In this document: one piece after another, positions 1 to 9,599 of the stretch
Position numbering within the stretch: position 1 is the stretch's first letter
Layout: the number at the start of each line of letters is the position of its first letter
The notes under the pieces: model-generated
What the model was told of the DNA's origin: nothing
Seen by the model: the letters and a program-made list of their open reading frames with translations, nothing else
Databases searched by the model: none
Translations under genes and position numbers: made by a program
Source of the DNA: Arsukibacterium tuosuense
GTDB lineage: Bacteria > Pseudomonadota > Gammaproteobacteria > Enterobacterales > Alteromonadaceae
Reading direction: 5' to 3'
Assembly (NCBI RefSeq): GCF_900215315.1
Contig: NZ_OBEB01000002.1
Coordinates: 372,001-436,000 of the forward strand
Length of the DNA stretch: 64,000 nt

Positions 1-11
1 GTATAAAACAG

Positions 12-830
12 ATGCCACAGTTTAAGACTAGCCGCTCGGCCATATTGATGCTGGCTGTCGGCCTGCTGCTTGGGATGCCGGTCGCCGCTGATACTGACGC
101 AGAAATTGTAGCCAGTCGGGAAAAAGGGCTGCAAATCGCCACTGAGCAGAAACAGCGCGATACCGGCTGGGGTGACAGCGAAAGCAACGTGCTAATGGTA
201 CTGCGCGATGCCAGCGGCAACGAAAGTATCCGACGGATGCGTACCCTGGCCCTGGAAGTAACCGGCGATGGTGATAAATCACTGATCATTTTTGATGAAC
301 CCCGGGATGTTCGGGGCTCGGCCTTTTTAAGTCATTCTCACCCTACGGCCGAAGACGACCAGTGGCTATATTTACCGGCGATAAACCGGACCCGGCGTAT
401 TGCCAGCCGCAATAAATCCGGCCCTTTTATGGCCAGCGAATTTGCCTATGAAGATATGTCGTCGTTTGAACTGGCGAAATACCAGTTCCGCTATTTACGC
501 GACGAAGCAGTGAATGGCGTAATGTGTTACGTGATTGAACGGCTCCCGGCCGATAAATTCTCTGGCTATAGTAAAACCATTGCCTGGGTGGATAAAGAGC
601 ACTACCGGGTGCAGAAAATTGAGTTTTACGACAAAAAACAAAGCCTGCTGAAAACCTTAACCGCCAGTGATTATCAGTTGTATCTGAATAAATACTGGCG
701 GCCAATGCTGTTGCGGATGCAGAACCATCAAACCGGAAAAAGCACCGATCTGATCGTAGAAGAGCTGCAATTTAATGTCGGCCGCAGTGCGGCTGATTTC
801 GATGTTAACGTGCTGGAGCGGCTGCGTTGA
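12..830 (+). CDS. LolA-like outer-membrane lipoprotein-sorting protein
   Basis: The 272-residue protein begins with a basic, hydrophobic signal peptide ending near VAAD (about residue 26), so it should be periplasmic. The rest resembles the TP_0789/LolA-like family: long beta-strand segments, with conserved features such as the LYLPAINRTRRI-type segment (residues about 118-129) and the SSFELAKYQF segment. Members of this family are thought to carry lipids or lipoproteins across the periplasm and are often encoded beside MMPL/RND permeases. The next gene, a beta-barrel protein, starts 28 bases downstream on the same strand, so the two are probably co-transcribed; a permease may lie left of the window (inference). 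No clear ribosome site is visible and the frame is open to the window edge, but the signal peptide supports this start. Confidence 0.8.
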   Translation: MPQFKTSRSAILMLAVGLLLGMPVAADTDAEIVASREKGLQIATEQKQRDTGWGDSESNVLMVLRDASGNESIRRMRTLALEVTGDGDKSLIIFDEPRDVRGSAFLSHSHPTAEDDQWLYLPAINRTRRIASRNKSGPFMASEFAYEDMSSFELAKYQFRYLRDEAVNGVMCYVIERLPADKFSGYSKTIAWVDKEHYRVQKIEFYDKKQSLLKTLTASDYQLYLNKYWRPMLLRMQNHQTGKSTDLIVEELQFNVGRSAADFDVNVLERLR

Positions 831-858
831 CAGCCAGCACAAAGCAAACCGAGGTAGT

Positions 859-2553
859 ATGACAACGTTGGTATATCAGGTTATCCGGGGCCCGGTTGTC
901 CGTTTATTGCTGGCAACATTGCTACTGACTGCTTCTGCGCTGAGCGGTGTACTGCAGGCGGCAGAGCTTGGCCCGGTGGCAAAAACCGATACCCTGTGGC
1001 GGTTGGCGGTGCAGGTCCGGCCGGACGAGGCTGTCAGTATGCCGCAGGTTGTTTATGCACTCTGGCAGGAAAACCCTGCCGCCTTTGTCGATGGCGATAT
1101 TAACAAGCTGCGGGCTGGCAGTGTGTTGCAGGTACCCGCTCGCAGCAAGATGCTGGCCACCGGCGCTGCGGAAGCCAGAGTCTGGTATTATCAGGCTATC
1201 AGACGGCCGCTGGCATCAGCTGTCCCACCGGTAAGAACAGTCCCCAGGCAGGCAGCAGTTAAACCCGCACCTGCAACGTCGCCGCGCGACAGTCAGCCGG
1301 AGCCGGAGCCAGCGGCTTCCGAACCGACAGCAGATCCAGAGACGCGCACTGCGCCAGCAGCCGTCAGCATAGTGCCGGTTACTGAGGCGCCAGCAGAACG
1401 CACGTCGCCTCCCGAGCCAGCAGGCGGTTTTAATTTACGCCAGCAACATCAGCTGACGTTGCAACAACGCTATTTTGCTGAAACCGGTACTATGGGTCAG
1501 GCCCGGGCGCATACGCTGCTTAGTCTGCTGTCAGACTGGTCATGGCAGGACGACGACGGGGTCCATAGCTTTCAACTTACACCTTTTTTACGCTGGCATC
1601 AGCGTGACAGTGCCAGCAATCTGCTTGACTTACGCCAGGCCTACTGGCGCTATGCTGGCAGCAACTGGGAGTTTAAAGCAGGCAACGATATTGTGTTTTG
1701 GGGGGTAAGTGAGTCGCAGCGGCTGGTCGATGTCATTAACCAGGTGGATATGGTCGGCGGGGTGGAAATGGAATCGCGACTGGGCCAGCCAATGCTTAGC
1801 TTTAAAGGCTGGAATAGCGCCGGTACCCTCGAGCTGTATTTGCTACCCTATTTCCGTGAACGCTTGTTTGCCGATCCGGCAGGCCGGCTGACGGCACCCT
1901 GGCCGGTGGAGCATGCTAGTGCCTTGTATGAATCCAGTGATAAGCGTAACAATCTCGACTTTGCCCTGCGCTGGTCACAACGCTTCAGCTCAGTTGATTT
2001 AGGCCTGAGCTATTTTGCCGGCAATAGCCGCGAACCGCTGTTAATACCGCAAGCTGCAACGCAACAACTGCAACCTTATTATTTCCAGATGCAGCAAATT
2101 GGCGTCGATGCTCAGTATGTTGCCGGTGACTGGCTGTGGAAGCTGGAAAGCATATACCGGCAGAGTGGTCCGCAGGAATTTGTCGCCGCTACTGCCGGCT
2201 ATGAATACACCCGGGTAGGTGTATTTAACCGCAGCTGGGATCTTGGCTGGATAGCCGAGTATCAATATGACAGTCGCGGTTTGCAGGCACCGGTAACCGG
2301 TCAGAACGATCTGTTTATTGGCTGGCGTCTGGCACTGAACGATGTGGCTGGCAGTGAAGTTCTGCTTGGGGTGCTGCAAGATTTAGATCGCAGTAGCAGC
2401 CGTAGCGCCAAACTGGAGGCGTCGATGCGGTTAACCAATAGCTTGCGGTTGCGCCTGAACGCCTGGCTGTTTCAGACCGACGATGTCAGTGATGTGTTGT
2501 ATAACTTGCGCCAGGACGACTACCTGGAGCTAAGCCTCGATTATTATTTTTAG
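859..2553 (+). CDS. FimV-type LysM-like domain fused to an outer-membrane beta-barrel
   Basis: The ATG at 859 is preferred over upstream in-frame codons because GAGG lies 4 bases before it and a signal peptide (ending near LQAAE) follows. Residues about 45-90 (DTLWRLA...VYALWQENP...LRAGSVLQVP) match the FimV N-terminal, LysM-like peptidoglycan-binding region. A Pro/Ala/Glu-rich linker (about residues 110-190) leads into a C-terminal half of alternating amphipathic strands ending in ...LELSLDYYF, with a terminal aromatic residue as in outer-membrane barrels. Probable role: a wall-anchored porin or outer-membrane partner for the lipid-carrier-like protein encoded upstream. The domain assignment is by pattern. 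Substrate is unknown. Confidence 0.7.
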   Translation: MTTLVYQVIRGPVVRLLLATLLLTASALSGVLQAAELGPVAKTDTLWRLAVQVRPDEAVSMPQVVYALWQENPAAFVDGDINKLRAGSVLQVPARSKMLATGAAEARVWYYQAIRRPLASAVPPVRTVPRQAAVKPAPATSPRDSQPEPEPAASEPTADPETRTAPAAVSIVPVTEAPAERTSPPEPAGGFNLRQQHQLTLQQRYFAETGTMGQARAHTLLSLLSDWSWQDDDGVHSFQLTPFLRWHQRDSASNLLDLRQAYWRYAGSNWEFKAGNDIVFWGVSESQRLVDVINQVDMVGGVEMESRLGQPMLSFKGWNSAGTLELYLLPYFRERLFADPAGRLTAPWPVEHASALYESSDKRNNLDFALRWSQRFSSVDLGLSYFAGNSREPLLIPQAATQQLQPYYFQMQQIGVDAQYVAGDWLWKLESIYRQSGPQEFVAATAGYEYTRVGVFNRSWDLGWIAEYQYDSRGLQAPVTGQNDLFIGWRLALNDVAGSEVLLGVLQDLDRSSSRSAKLEASMRLTNSLRLRLNAWLFQTDDVSDVLYNLRQDDYLELSLDYYF

Positions 2554-2597
2554 CCTGCCTTTTTGTTGAAAAACCAGCAACAAGTTACGAAGACGCT

Positions 2598-5500
2598 TTG
2601 GTCTGCTGCCAAAGTAAGCTAGCATGGGGGTTTTCGTTGGCGGCAGGCGTAACCTTGCTGCCAGAAGTCACTTTTGCAAGAGTTAACGATATTTTGAATA
2701 GCCCGACTGAACAGCACGCCTTTCCACTGGATGAAGACCGCTTGTTGCAATGGTTTGATAGCGCAACCATGCACCGGGCCCGCGCCTATTTGCAGGCCGG
2801 TAAAGTGGTTAAACTGGAATACAGTGATGATTTAAGCCAGGTCAGCGCTCAGGTTTGGGGCGCCGGGTTTTCGCCGTACCGGCAAAATATCGTACTGGCC
2901 CAAACCGATAGTGGCTGGGCGTTACGCGACAGCTGCAGCTGTCCGGTCGGCCATCGTTGCAAACATATTCTGGCGGTATTACTGCGGTTAAAGCGCGATT
3001 ATGCCCAGCAGCAGCTGCGGATAAAACAGCTACCCCAACTGAAACTGGATAACTGGTTTAACGAACTGGAGCAATTACAACAACCGGTTCGTGATGACAG
3101 TGGTGATACCGTGTTGTATTTACTGAGCTATGGCCAGGCCGGTTTGCAGTTGTATCCGCGCCGGGTGCGGCTGATGAAAAAAGGCGGTTACACCAAAGGG
3201 CAGGCGATTGGCAAATACGACTTAGTCAGTCCGCAGCCACCGGCCTGGTTGAGTGAAAGTGATTATCAGCTGTTAACCTTGTTCCGCAGCCACAACCTGG
3301 CGGAGCAATCGGTGCTGGAAGATAACTGGGGCTACCAGCTGCTGCAACAATTACTGGCAACTGAGCGTTGTATGTTCAGCGAGGCCCGCTATCCACTGAG
3401 TTGGGGTGAAAAACGGCCATTAGAATTAAGCTGGCATAACAGCAAGGCCGGGCAGCAACTGGGCTGGCAAATTGGCGACGATCATAACAGTGTGCTGGTG
3501 TTTACCGACCCACCCTGTTATCTGGATACCGATACATATCAGCTGGGGTTACTTACTACCCCACTGTCTGGCCGTGAATTAAAGCTGCTGTCAAAAATGC
3601 CCCCGGCACCAGCTGCCCTGTTGCAAAGCCGGCTCGGCCGCTTGCAGCAATTGTTACCGAAAATCAGCCTGCCAATGCCCGAAGGTTTGGGAGTTGAGCA
3701 AATTAATGTCACGCCAACACCGGTATTACAGTTGAAAATGTTGCCGCGCCAAAGCAAGGGCCGGCAGGAGCCGGTGGCCTTGCTGAGCTTTGACTACGAT
3801 AAGCAACGGCTGCCGCTGGATTTACAGGCATCGCAAACTGAAGTGCAGCAGGGCTCGCAAACATATTTTGTCAAACGGCAGCGGGCCAGCGAAACTGCAG
3901 CGCTGGAAGTGTTGCTGGAACTGGATCTGCTGAGCCTGCCACCGCTGCCCGCCCCAAACGAACAGCAGGCTGCTTTTGGGGTAGGTGATGGTCCGGACAA
4001 CCCTGAACTGTGGCAACCCTTGCTGCAGCAGCTGGACAGCCTGCGGGATGATGGCTGGCTGGTCGAACAGGCCAGCGATTTTAATCTGGATATACTGGCG
4101 GCTACACCTTACTTACAGGTAAAAGACGGTAAACAAACCGGCTTTGAGCTGGGTATTCAGGTGGATATTGATGGCCAGCAAGTGCCTCTGTTGCCGCTGA
4201 TCAGCCAGTGGCTGCGCCAGAACGGCTTGCCAGGCGACGAGCAGCAAATCTGGCTTAGTTTACCCCAGGGCAAACTGGCGCTGCCAATGACCTTAATTCA
4301 GCCACTAATCGACACTATTGTCGAGCTGCTGAATATGCATAAAGCACCGCTGACGCTTGAGTTACCAGATTACAAAGCCGCCATTCTGCCACCGCCTGGT
4401 GCTGCAGAAATTCAGTACTTAAATGCCAACCGGTTGGCCAGCCTTAACCAGCAACTGCATAATTTCAGTGGCATTACCGATGTCGACTTACCAGACAACC
4501 TGCAAGCGACGTTGCGGGGTTATCAGCAACAGGGCTTAAACTGGCTGACTTTTCTTAAGCAATATGGTTTAGGTGGGGTACTTGCCGATGATATGGGGCT
4601 GGGTAAAACCCTACAAACCCTCAGTTTTATTCTTAAGCAGTACCAGCAGGGGGAGCTGACCCAACCGGCGCTGATCATTTGCCCTACCAGCTTACTGGGT
4701 AACTGGCAACAGGAAGCGCGCCGCTTTACCCCTGATTTAAAGGTGCTGCAGGTATATGGCCCGAAACGCCGGCCACTATTTGACGAAATGGAAAAGTATC
4801 AGCTAATCGTTACCAGTTATCCGCTGCTGGTACGGGACATTGCCTTGTACCGCCAGCATCGCTTCAGCGTGGTGGTGCTGGATGAAGCCCAGCATATTAA
4901 AAATGCCGGCAGCCAGGCGGCACAGAGCGTGCGGGTATTGCACCGCGATTTCAGCCTGGCGTTAACCGGCACACCACTGGAAAATCATTTGGGTGAGTTA
5001 AAATCGTTATTTGATTTTGTGCTGCCCGGTTTGCTTGGCACCGAGCAACACTTCAGCCAGGTGTATCGCAAGCCCATTGAAAAACACGGCGATACCGAGC
5101 GTGCCCGGGTGCTGCGCCAGAAAATAGCGCCCTTTATGCTACGTCGTACCAAAGGTCAGGTCGCGACTGAACTGCCGGAAAAAACTGAAATAGTCCAGTT
5201 GCTGGAGCTGGAAGCTGATCAACGTAACCTGTACGAAAGTATCCGCTTAATTATGGAAACCAAGGTGCGGGAGCTGTTTGTCCGCAAAGGGGTGGCTGCC
5301 AGCCAGATTGAATTTTTAGACGCGTTGTTAAAGCTGCGTCAGGTATGTTGTGATGCCCGGCTGGTGCCGATAGAACAGGCGCAGAGCGTACGCCACAACG
5401 CGAAATTGCAATGGTTGCGTGACACCCTGCCAGAGATGCTGGAAGAAGGACGGCGCATTCTATTATTCAGCCAGTTTGCCAGCATGCTGCACCTGATCGA

Positions 5501-5909
5501 GCAGGAACTGCAGTATATGGGCATCAGCTACAGCAAGTTAACCGGCCAGACCAAACAACGCCAGACCCAGATAGATGCCTTTCAGAATGGCGAAACTGAA
5601 GTATTTTTGATCAGCCTGAAAGCGGGGGGAACCGGCTTAAACCTGACCGCTGCTGATACCGTTATTCATTATGACCCCTGGTGGAACCCGGCAGCAGAGC
5701 AACAGGCAACCGACCGGGCGCACCGGATTGGCCAGGATAAGGCAGTGTTTGTCTATAAACTGATAGCGCGCAATACCGTTGAAGAGAAAGTACAGCAATT
5801 ACAGAGTTTTAAGCAGGGGCTCGCTGATCAGTTATTAGGTGGCAGTAAAGGCCAGTTATGGCAGGGCGAGGCTGCAGATCTGTTAGCGCTGTTTACCAGT
5901 GACGAATAA
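2598..5909 (+). CDS. SWIM zinc-finger SNF2-family DEAD/DEAH helicase
   Basis: A large SNF2 ATPase of the RapA/HepA-like bacterial type. A SWIM zinc finger (CSC-x5-CKH, about residues 113-122) lies near the N-terminus. The ATPase core follows in the C-terminal half: Walker A ADDMGLGKT, DEAQ box (VVLDEAQHIKN), motif III LTGTPLEN and motif VI QATDRAHRIGQ. Such proteins remodel nucleic acid-protein complexes, and the exact substrate is not known. The start is uncertain: 2598 is a TTG, and in-frame TTGs also occur at 2637 and 2694. AAGAG at 2678-2682 and the usual family start just before the LLQWFD segment make about 2691-2694 plausible. No ATG lies upstream of residue 58. Confidence 0.88.
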   Translation: MVCCQSKLAWGFSLAAGVTLLPEVTFARVNDILNSPTEQHAFPLDEDRLLQWFDSATMHRARAYLQAGKVVKLEYSDDLSQVSAQVWGAGFSPYRQNIVLAQTDSGWALRDSCSCPVGHRCKHILAVLLRLKRDYAQQQLRIKQLPQLKLDNWFNELEQLQQPVRDDSGDTVLYLLSYGQAGLQLYPRRVRLMKKGGYTKGQAIGKYDLVSPQPPAWLSESDYQLLTLFRSHNLAEQSVLEDNWGYQLLQQLLATERCMFSEARYPLSWGEKRPLELSWHNSKAGQQLGWQIGDDHNSVLVFTDPPCYLDTDTYQLGLLTTPLSGRELKLLSKMPPAPAALLQSRLGRLQQLLPKISLPMPEGLGVEQINVTPTPVLQLKMLPRQSKGRQEPVALLSFDYDKQRLPLDLQASQTEVQQGSQTYFVKRQRASETAALEVLLELDLLSLPPLPAPNEQQAAFGVGDGPDNPELWQPLLQQLDSLRDDGWLVEQASDFNLDILAATPYLQVKDGKQTGFELGIQVDIDGQQVPLLPLISQWLRQNGLPGDEQQIWLSLPQGKLALPMTLIQPLIDTIVELLNMHKAPLTLELPDYKAAILPPPGAAEIQYLNANRLASLNQQLHNFSGITDVDLPDNLQATLRGYQQQGLNWLTFLKQYGLGGVLADDMGLGKTLQTLSFILKQYQQGELTQPALIICPTSLLGNWQQEARRFTPDLKVLQVYGPKRRPLFDEMEKYQLIVTSYPLLVRDIALYRQHRFSVVVLDEAQHIKNAGSQAAQSVRVLHRDFSLALTGTPLENHLGELKSLFDFVLPGLLGTEQHFSQVYRKPIEKHGDTERARVLRQKIAPFMLRRTKGQVATELPEKTEIVQLLELEADQRNLYESIRLIMETKVRELFVRKGVAASQIEFLDALLKLRQVCCDARLVPIEQAQSVRHNAKLQWLRDTLPEMLEEGRRILLFSQFASMLHLIEQELQYMGISYSKLTGQTKQRQTQIDAFQNGETEVFLISLKAGGTGLNLTAADTVIHYDPWWNPAAEQQATDRAHRIGQDKAVFVYKLIARNTVEEKVQQLQSFKQGLADQLLGGSKGQLWQGEAADLLALFTSDE

Positions 5910-6093
5910 CACCGCCAACATACAAAAGCTGGCGCAGGAACATTGTTATTAAGCAGTTAAGAATGTAATATCGATGCGTTTTAATCTGGCGTGGCGCGAT
6001 GCGTTCGGCAGCAGGGTGAACAGAAACCAGCAGCACGATAAAAAAGCCCGGAATTTAACACCAGGATTTAATTACAATATCAAGGAGTCAGTG

Positions 6094-7818
6094 ATGCGTA
6101 AATTACTTGTCGCGGTGGCTATTATTGCCGGCGCCATTTATGGTTATATCAAACTCAGCGGGACAGACAGCGTCGCAGTTGATCACCCTGAGCTGGAGTT
6201 TGTACCAGCCGATACCGTATTTTTATCGGCCCAGTTAGAGCCGGTAGATTTTGTCGCCTATTTAAATGCGTTTGGTTTAAGCCCGGACTATTACAGCGAC
6301 GCCAGTCAGCAACAGTTAGCTGAGCTTGCAGCCAATACAGATGAGCCGCAGTTGCGTTTTGTATTAAGTTTAGCCGGTGAGTATATGCGGGCCCTGGCGC
6401 AACCAGAGCAGTTAGAAGTGGTAACCGGAATTAAGCCTCAGGTACGCTCGCTAAGCTACATGGTTGGCCTGACGCCGGTGATGCGAATTGAACTGGCAAA
6501 TGAAGACGCTTTCTGGCAGTTATTTGACCGGGCGGAGGAAGCCAGCGGCATCAGCCATCAGGCGCTACCTGGTGAGGGCGGTGGTTTTCGCTCGTATCCA
6601 TTCAGCTTCGGCGAGTTCAGCGCCGAATTGCTGATTTCAGTAACCGATGGCTGGGGCAATATGGCACTGGTACTGCCAACGCAAAGTGAACAAACCCGCC
6701 AGCTGGCATTACTGACGGCCAAACCAGAGCGCAGCATTATCAGTGACAACCAGTTGGCTAATATTGCCTCTGACTATAATTTAAACCCGAATGCCATAGG
6801 TTTTATCAGTTTTCAGCAACTGGTAACCGGCCTGACCACAACCAATGGCAACCGCCTGGCAAACGACATTCAGCTGCTGGCCAGCCCGCAGTTCAACGCA
6901 ACGATGCAGCCCTGGCTCGCTGCCGAGTGCCAGCAGGATTTAACCAGTATTACCAACAGCTGGCCTGGCATGTATTTCGACAGCAAAATTACCACTAAAG
7001 CAGGCCAGCAGACGCATGTCCGCAGTAAAATGCTGGTTCCGACTTCTAATAACGAGACAATTACTACCCTGAGCAGCATTCGTGGTTTTGTACCGAACCA
7101 TGTCGCAGAAGGCATGAACGGTTCGGTACTCAGTTTTGCACTGGGGCTGGATATGGCCGAGTTTGCTCCGGCGATAACTAAAATCTGGCGCGGTTTAACC
7201 CAGCCGGCTTATCAGTGTCCGCAACTTGCGCAATTGCAGCAGCAAATGCAGCAAGCTAACCCGATGGCGATGTTAGCCGCCGGTGCCATGGTGCACAGTA
7301 TTCAGGGCGCGTCGGTAACGATTAACAACCTGGCGATGGACCCTAATACCATGCAGGTCTCTGCAGTTGATGCCATGATAAGCGTGACAGCTAAGAATGC
7401 CCGCAGCTACCTGGAAGGCTTAAAAGCCATGGTGCCGGGTACGGCGGAAATAACCCTGCCGGCCGATGGCGAAGAGTTGCCACTGAACAGTGTGCTACCT
7501 ATGCTGGATGCTTTTGGGGTAACGCCAATGCTGCAGGTTAACGATTCGCATCTGGTGGTTTATGCTGGTGATAAAGGTACCGCCCAGGCGAAAGCGACGC
7601 TGCAGCAAGCCATTCAGAAAAACGGCATGTTGAGCTTTGGTATGGATTACGCGCAGTTTTTTGGCATGATGACTGAAGCAATGCAAGCCAGTGGCCAGCC
7701 AGTACCTGAAGAGCTCAGCTCGTTCAGCGAAATGAAGATGCAGGTTCAGGCCAATATGGATATTGACGAGCAGGGCGTGGTAGTACATAGCCAGATGACG
7801 ATGGGTGAGAAAGAGTAA
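6094..7818 (+). CDS. Membrane-anchored hypothetical protein
   Basis: I do not recognise a named family. The ATG at 6094 is chosen because AAGGAG (6082-6087) lies 6 bases upstream and it opens directly onto an N-terminal signal-anchor (RKLLVAVAIIAGAIYGYI). Extension to upstream in-frame codons would add an unlikely basic tail. The remaining ~550 residues are soluble, acidic, Gln- and Met-rich and probably periplasmic, with a Met-rich C-terminus. An intrinsic terminator follows at 7849-7873, so this is likely a single-gene transcript or the end of one. Function unknown. Confidence 0.75.
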   Translation: MRKLLVAVAIIAGAIYGYIKLSGTDSVAVDHPELEFVPADTVFLSAQLEPVDFVAYLNAFGLSPDYYSDASQQQLAELAANTDEPQLRFVLSLAGEYMRALAQPEQLEVVTGIKPQVRSLSYMVGLTPVMRIELANEDAFWQLFDRAEEASGISHQALPGEGGGFRSYPFSFGEFSAELLISVTDGWGNMALVLPTQSEQTRQLALLTAKPERSIISDNQLANIASDYNLNPNAIGFISFQQLVTGLTTTNGNRLANDIQLLASPQFNATMQPWLAAECQQDLTSITNSWPGMYFDSKITTKAGQQTHVRSKMLVPTSNNETITTLSSIRGFVPNHVAEGMNGSVLSFALGLDMAEFAPAITKIWRGLTQPAYQCPQLAQLQQQMQQANPMAMLAAGAMVHSIQGASVTINNLAMDPNTMQVSAVDAMISVTAKNARSYLEGLKAMVPGTAEITLPADGEELPLNSVLPMLDAFGVTPMLQVNDSHLVVYAGDKGTAQAKATLQQAIQKNGMLSFGMDYAQFFGMMTEAMQASGQPVPEELSSFSEMKMQVQANMDIDEQGVVVHSQMTMGEKE

Positions 7819-7848
7819 TTATCCGGCGTCAACGTTAACGTGATAACA

Positions 7849-7873
7849 GGGCAGCCGCTGGCTGCCCTTTTTT
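7849..7873 (+). terminator. Rho-independent terminator
   Basis: A perfect 8-bp GC-rich stem (GGGCAGCC / GGCTGCCC) with a 3-base loop is followed by six T residues, 30 bases after the stop of the membrane-anchored protein gene. It lies between convergent genes and mainly serves the plus-strand transcript. Confidence 0.9.
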
Positions 7874-7896
7874 ATGCTCAATTTTAAACAATCTAA

Positions 7897-8316
7897 TCAG
7901 TCTGCCTGGGTTGCTGCCGAGGTGGTGGCTGGTGTTTGCAGAGAAAAGTAATACGCCAGCGCAGCAATATCGGCGTCGTTCAGGCCGCGGGCTTGCGGGG
8001 TCATTAGCGCATGTTTACGCTCGCCACTGCGATAAGCGGTTAACGCGCTGGCTAAGTCTCGCTCGCTACGGCCAGCCAGGCTGGGGTAGTTCGGATGACT
8101 GGAGATACCATTGCGGCCATGACAGGAGGCACAGCTGTATGCTTTTAACTGGCCTTGTTCAAAAAGCTGGCGCTGTGGCTCAGTCAGGCTGGCAGTAAGT
8201 TGCTGTTGGCTGGCATCTGGGGTGGGATCGGTACAGGCGCTGAGACTGCTCAGCGCCATAACAGTTACTGCAATAAATAATGTTACACGTCTGGCGGGGG
8301 CTAAGGCTTTGTTCAT
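7897..8316 (-). CDS. Class I cytochrome c lipoprotein
   Basis: A 139-residue protein with a lipoprotein signal (lipobox LSAC, Cys28), one c-type haem site CASCH (residues 62-66) and a plausible axial Met (Met105 in LMTPQ). The PSLAGRSERDLASALTAYRSGERKH segment is typical of cytochrome c4/c553-type proteins. Mature protein should be a small mono-haem electron carrier tethered to a membrane facing the periplasm. It is monocistronic in this window and convergent with the gene to its left. Its redox partner cannot be told from context. Confidence 0.88.
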   Translation of the reverse strand: MNKALAPARRVTLFIAVTVMALSSLSACTDPTPDASQQQLTASLTEPQRQLFEQGQLKAYSCASCHGRNGISSHPNYPSLAGRSERDLASALTAYRSGERKHALMTPQARGLNDADIAALAYYFSLQTPATTSAATQAD

Positions 8317-8474
8317 AACAGCTCCTGAAATTGATTGCTTCAGCCTGCCATAATGCCTGAAAAAAGCCCAGCAAAACCACTGGAAGATGCCGCTTATCCC
8401 AGATCAACGTCGCCTTATCACAGCATTTTGCGCTTTGTTGCTGCAGCGATTAAGCTTAAAAATATTTCGATAAA

Positions 8475-9587
8475 ATGGTAATGCCGGTGCGTCTCTTTTT
8501 GAATGTAATGCTGTGGGCTTGTCTCAGTGCATGTGGGGGTAGCGGGGATAGCGACAGTACAGTCAACAGCACGCCGGTCATTGATGTCAACTGGCAACCT
8601 GCTGCGGCCAGCGACTGGCCAATTAGCACCGCAGCGGCCGAGGCAATGGATGGTGCTGCTCTGCAACAAGCGTTTAACCGCGCTGCCGGACTCAGTCCGA
8701 TGCATGCATTGCTGGTTGTCCGAAATGGCAAGCTGATAGGCGAAGCCTATTACCATGACCAGCAGCGTGATTCGTTACAGCATTTACGTTCTGTGACAAA
8801 AACTATCACTATGCTGATGATTGGTAAGGCCATTGAGCTTGGCGCCATCAGCTCTGTTCATCAGCCGATAGCAGAGTTTACCACTGAAGACTATAGTGCA
8901 CTCCTTAGTGACAAAGCTGATATTACCATAGCGCATCTGTTAGACATGAGCAGCGGCATAGAGTGGGACGAAAGCACCGCTCAGGGCTACAACGACTGGG
9001 TAAGTGCCAGCGATCCGGTAGAATATGTATTGCAGCGGCCGCTTGTTAGTGCACCCTCCAGCCAGTTTAACTATAACTCTGGTACCTCACATTTATTGTC
9101 CTATATTCTGACTAAGGCCACAGGACTCTCTCTGGCCGAATTTACTAAGCTGCACTTGTTTACGCCTCTGGGGATTAATGAGTTCAACTGGGAAACCCTG
9201 GATAATGGTCTAAGTAACGGCGCTGCAGGGTTAACGCTTCGGGCCCGTGATTTAGCTAAAATTGGAGTGCTACTCCAGCAACAGGGCCGCTGGCAAAGCC
9301 AGCAAGTCATTGCCGCCAGCTGGGTTTTGCAGGCCGCAGCCGTTAGTCAGCCACTGAACCAGCCTCTGGGTGGGCTTGAATTACACGGTTACGGCCAGCA
9401 ATGGTGGCTAGGCAGCACCAGTGCAGGAGACTTTCAATTGGGCTGGGGATTTGGCGGACAGTTTGTGCTGACCATGCCTGAGCAAAATCTGACAATAGTG
9501 TTGTTGCAGAATTTTCAGGCTGGGGTTCCTGGTCAGACTAATGCCGCAATGCAGCTTATCCGGCAGCACATACTGCCGGCACTTTAA
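8475..9587 (+). CDS. Serine hydrolase, class C beta-lactamase-like fold, lipoprotein
   Basis: The 370-residue protein has a lipobox (LSAC, Cys20) followed by GGSGDSD, an outer-membrane lipoprotein pattern. The catalytic SxxK motif is SVTK (residues 106-109), and the Tyr motif is in FNYNSGTSH (about 198-206). A C-terminal region GYGQQWWLG...LGWGFGGQF closes the fold as in EstB-type esterases and penicillin-binding-protein-like peptidases. It should hydrolyse an ester or D-amino-acid-containing substrate in the periplasm; true beta-lactamase activity is not implied. ATG at 8475 and a second at 8481 are both possible. Confidence 0.87.
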   Translation: MVMPVRLFLNVMLWACLSACGGSGDSDSTVNSTPVIDVNWQPAAASDWPISTAAAEAMDGAALQQAFNRAAGLSPMHALLVVRNGKLIGEAYYHDQQRDSLQHLRSVTKTITMLMIGKAIELGAISSVHQPIAEFTTEDYSALLSDKADITIAHLLDMSSGIEWDESTAQGYNDWVSASDPVEYVLQRPLVSAPSSQFNYNSGTSHLLSYILTKATGLSLAEFTKLHLFTPLGINEFNWETLDNGLSNGAAGLTLRARDLAKIGVLLQQQGRWQSQQVIAASWVLQAAAVSQPLNQPLGGLELHGYGQQWWLGSTSAGDFQLGWGFGGQFVLTMPEQNLTIVLLQNFQAGVPGQTNAAMQLIRQHILPAL

Positions 9588-9599
9588 AAGGCTTGTAGT

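Noticed and set aside
2554-2597. TTGTTG...CAACAA hairpin after the beta-barrel gene
   Set aside because: Weak AT-rich stem without a proper T run; not a convincing terminator.
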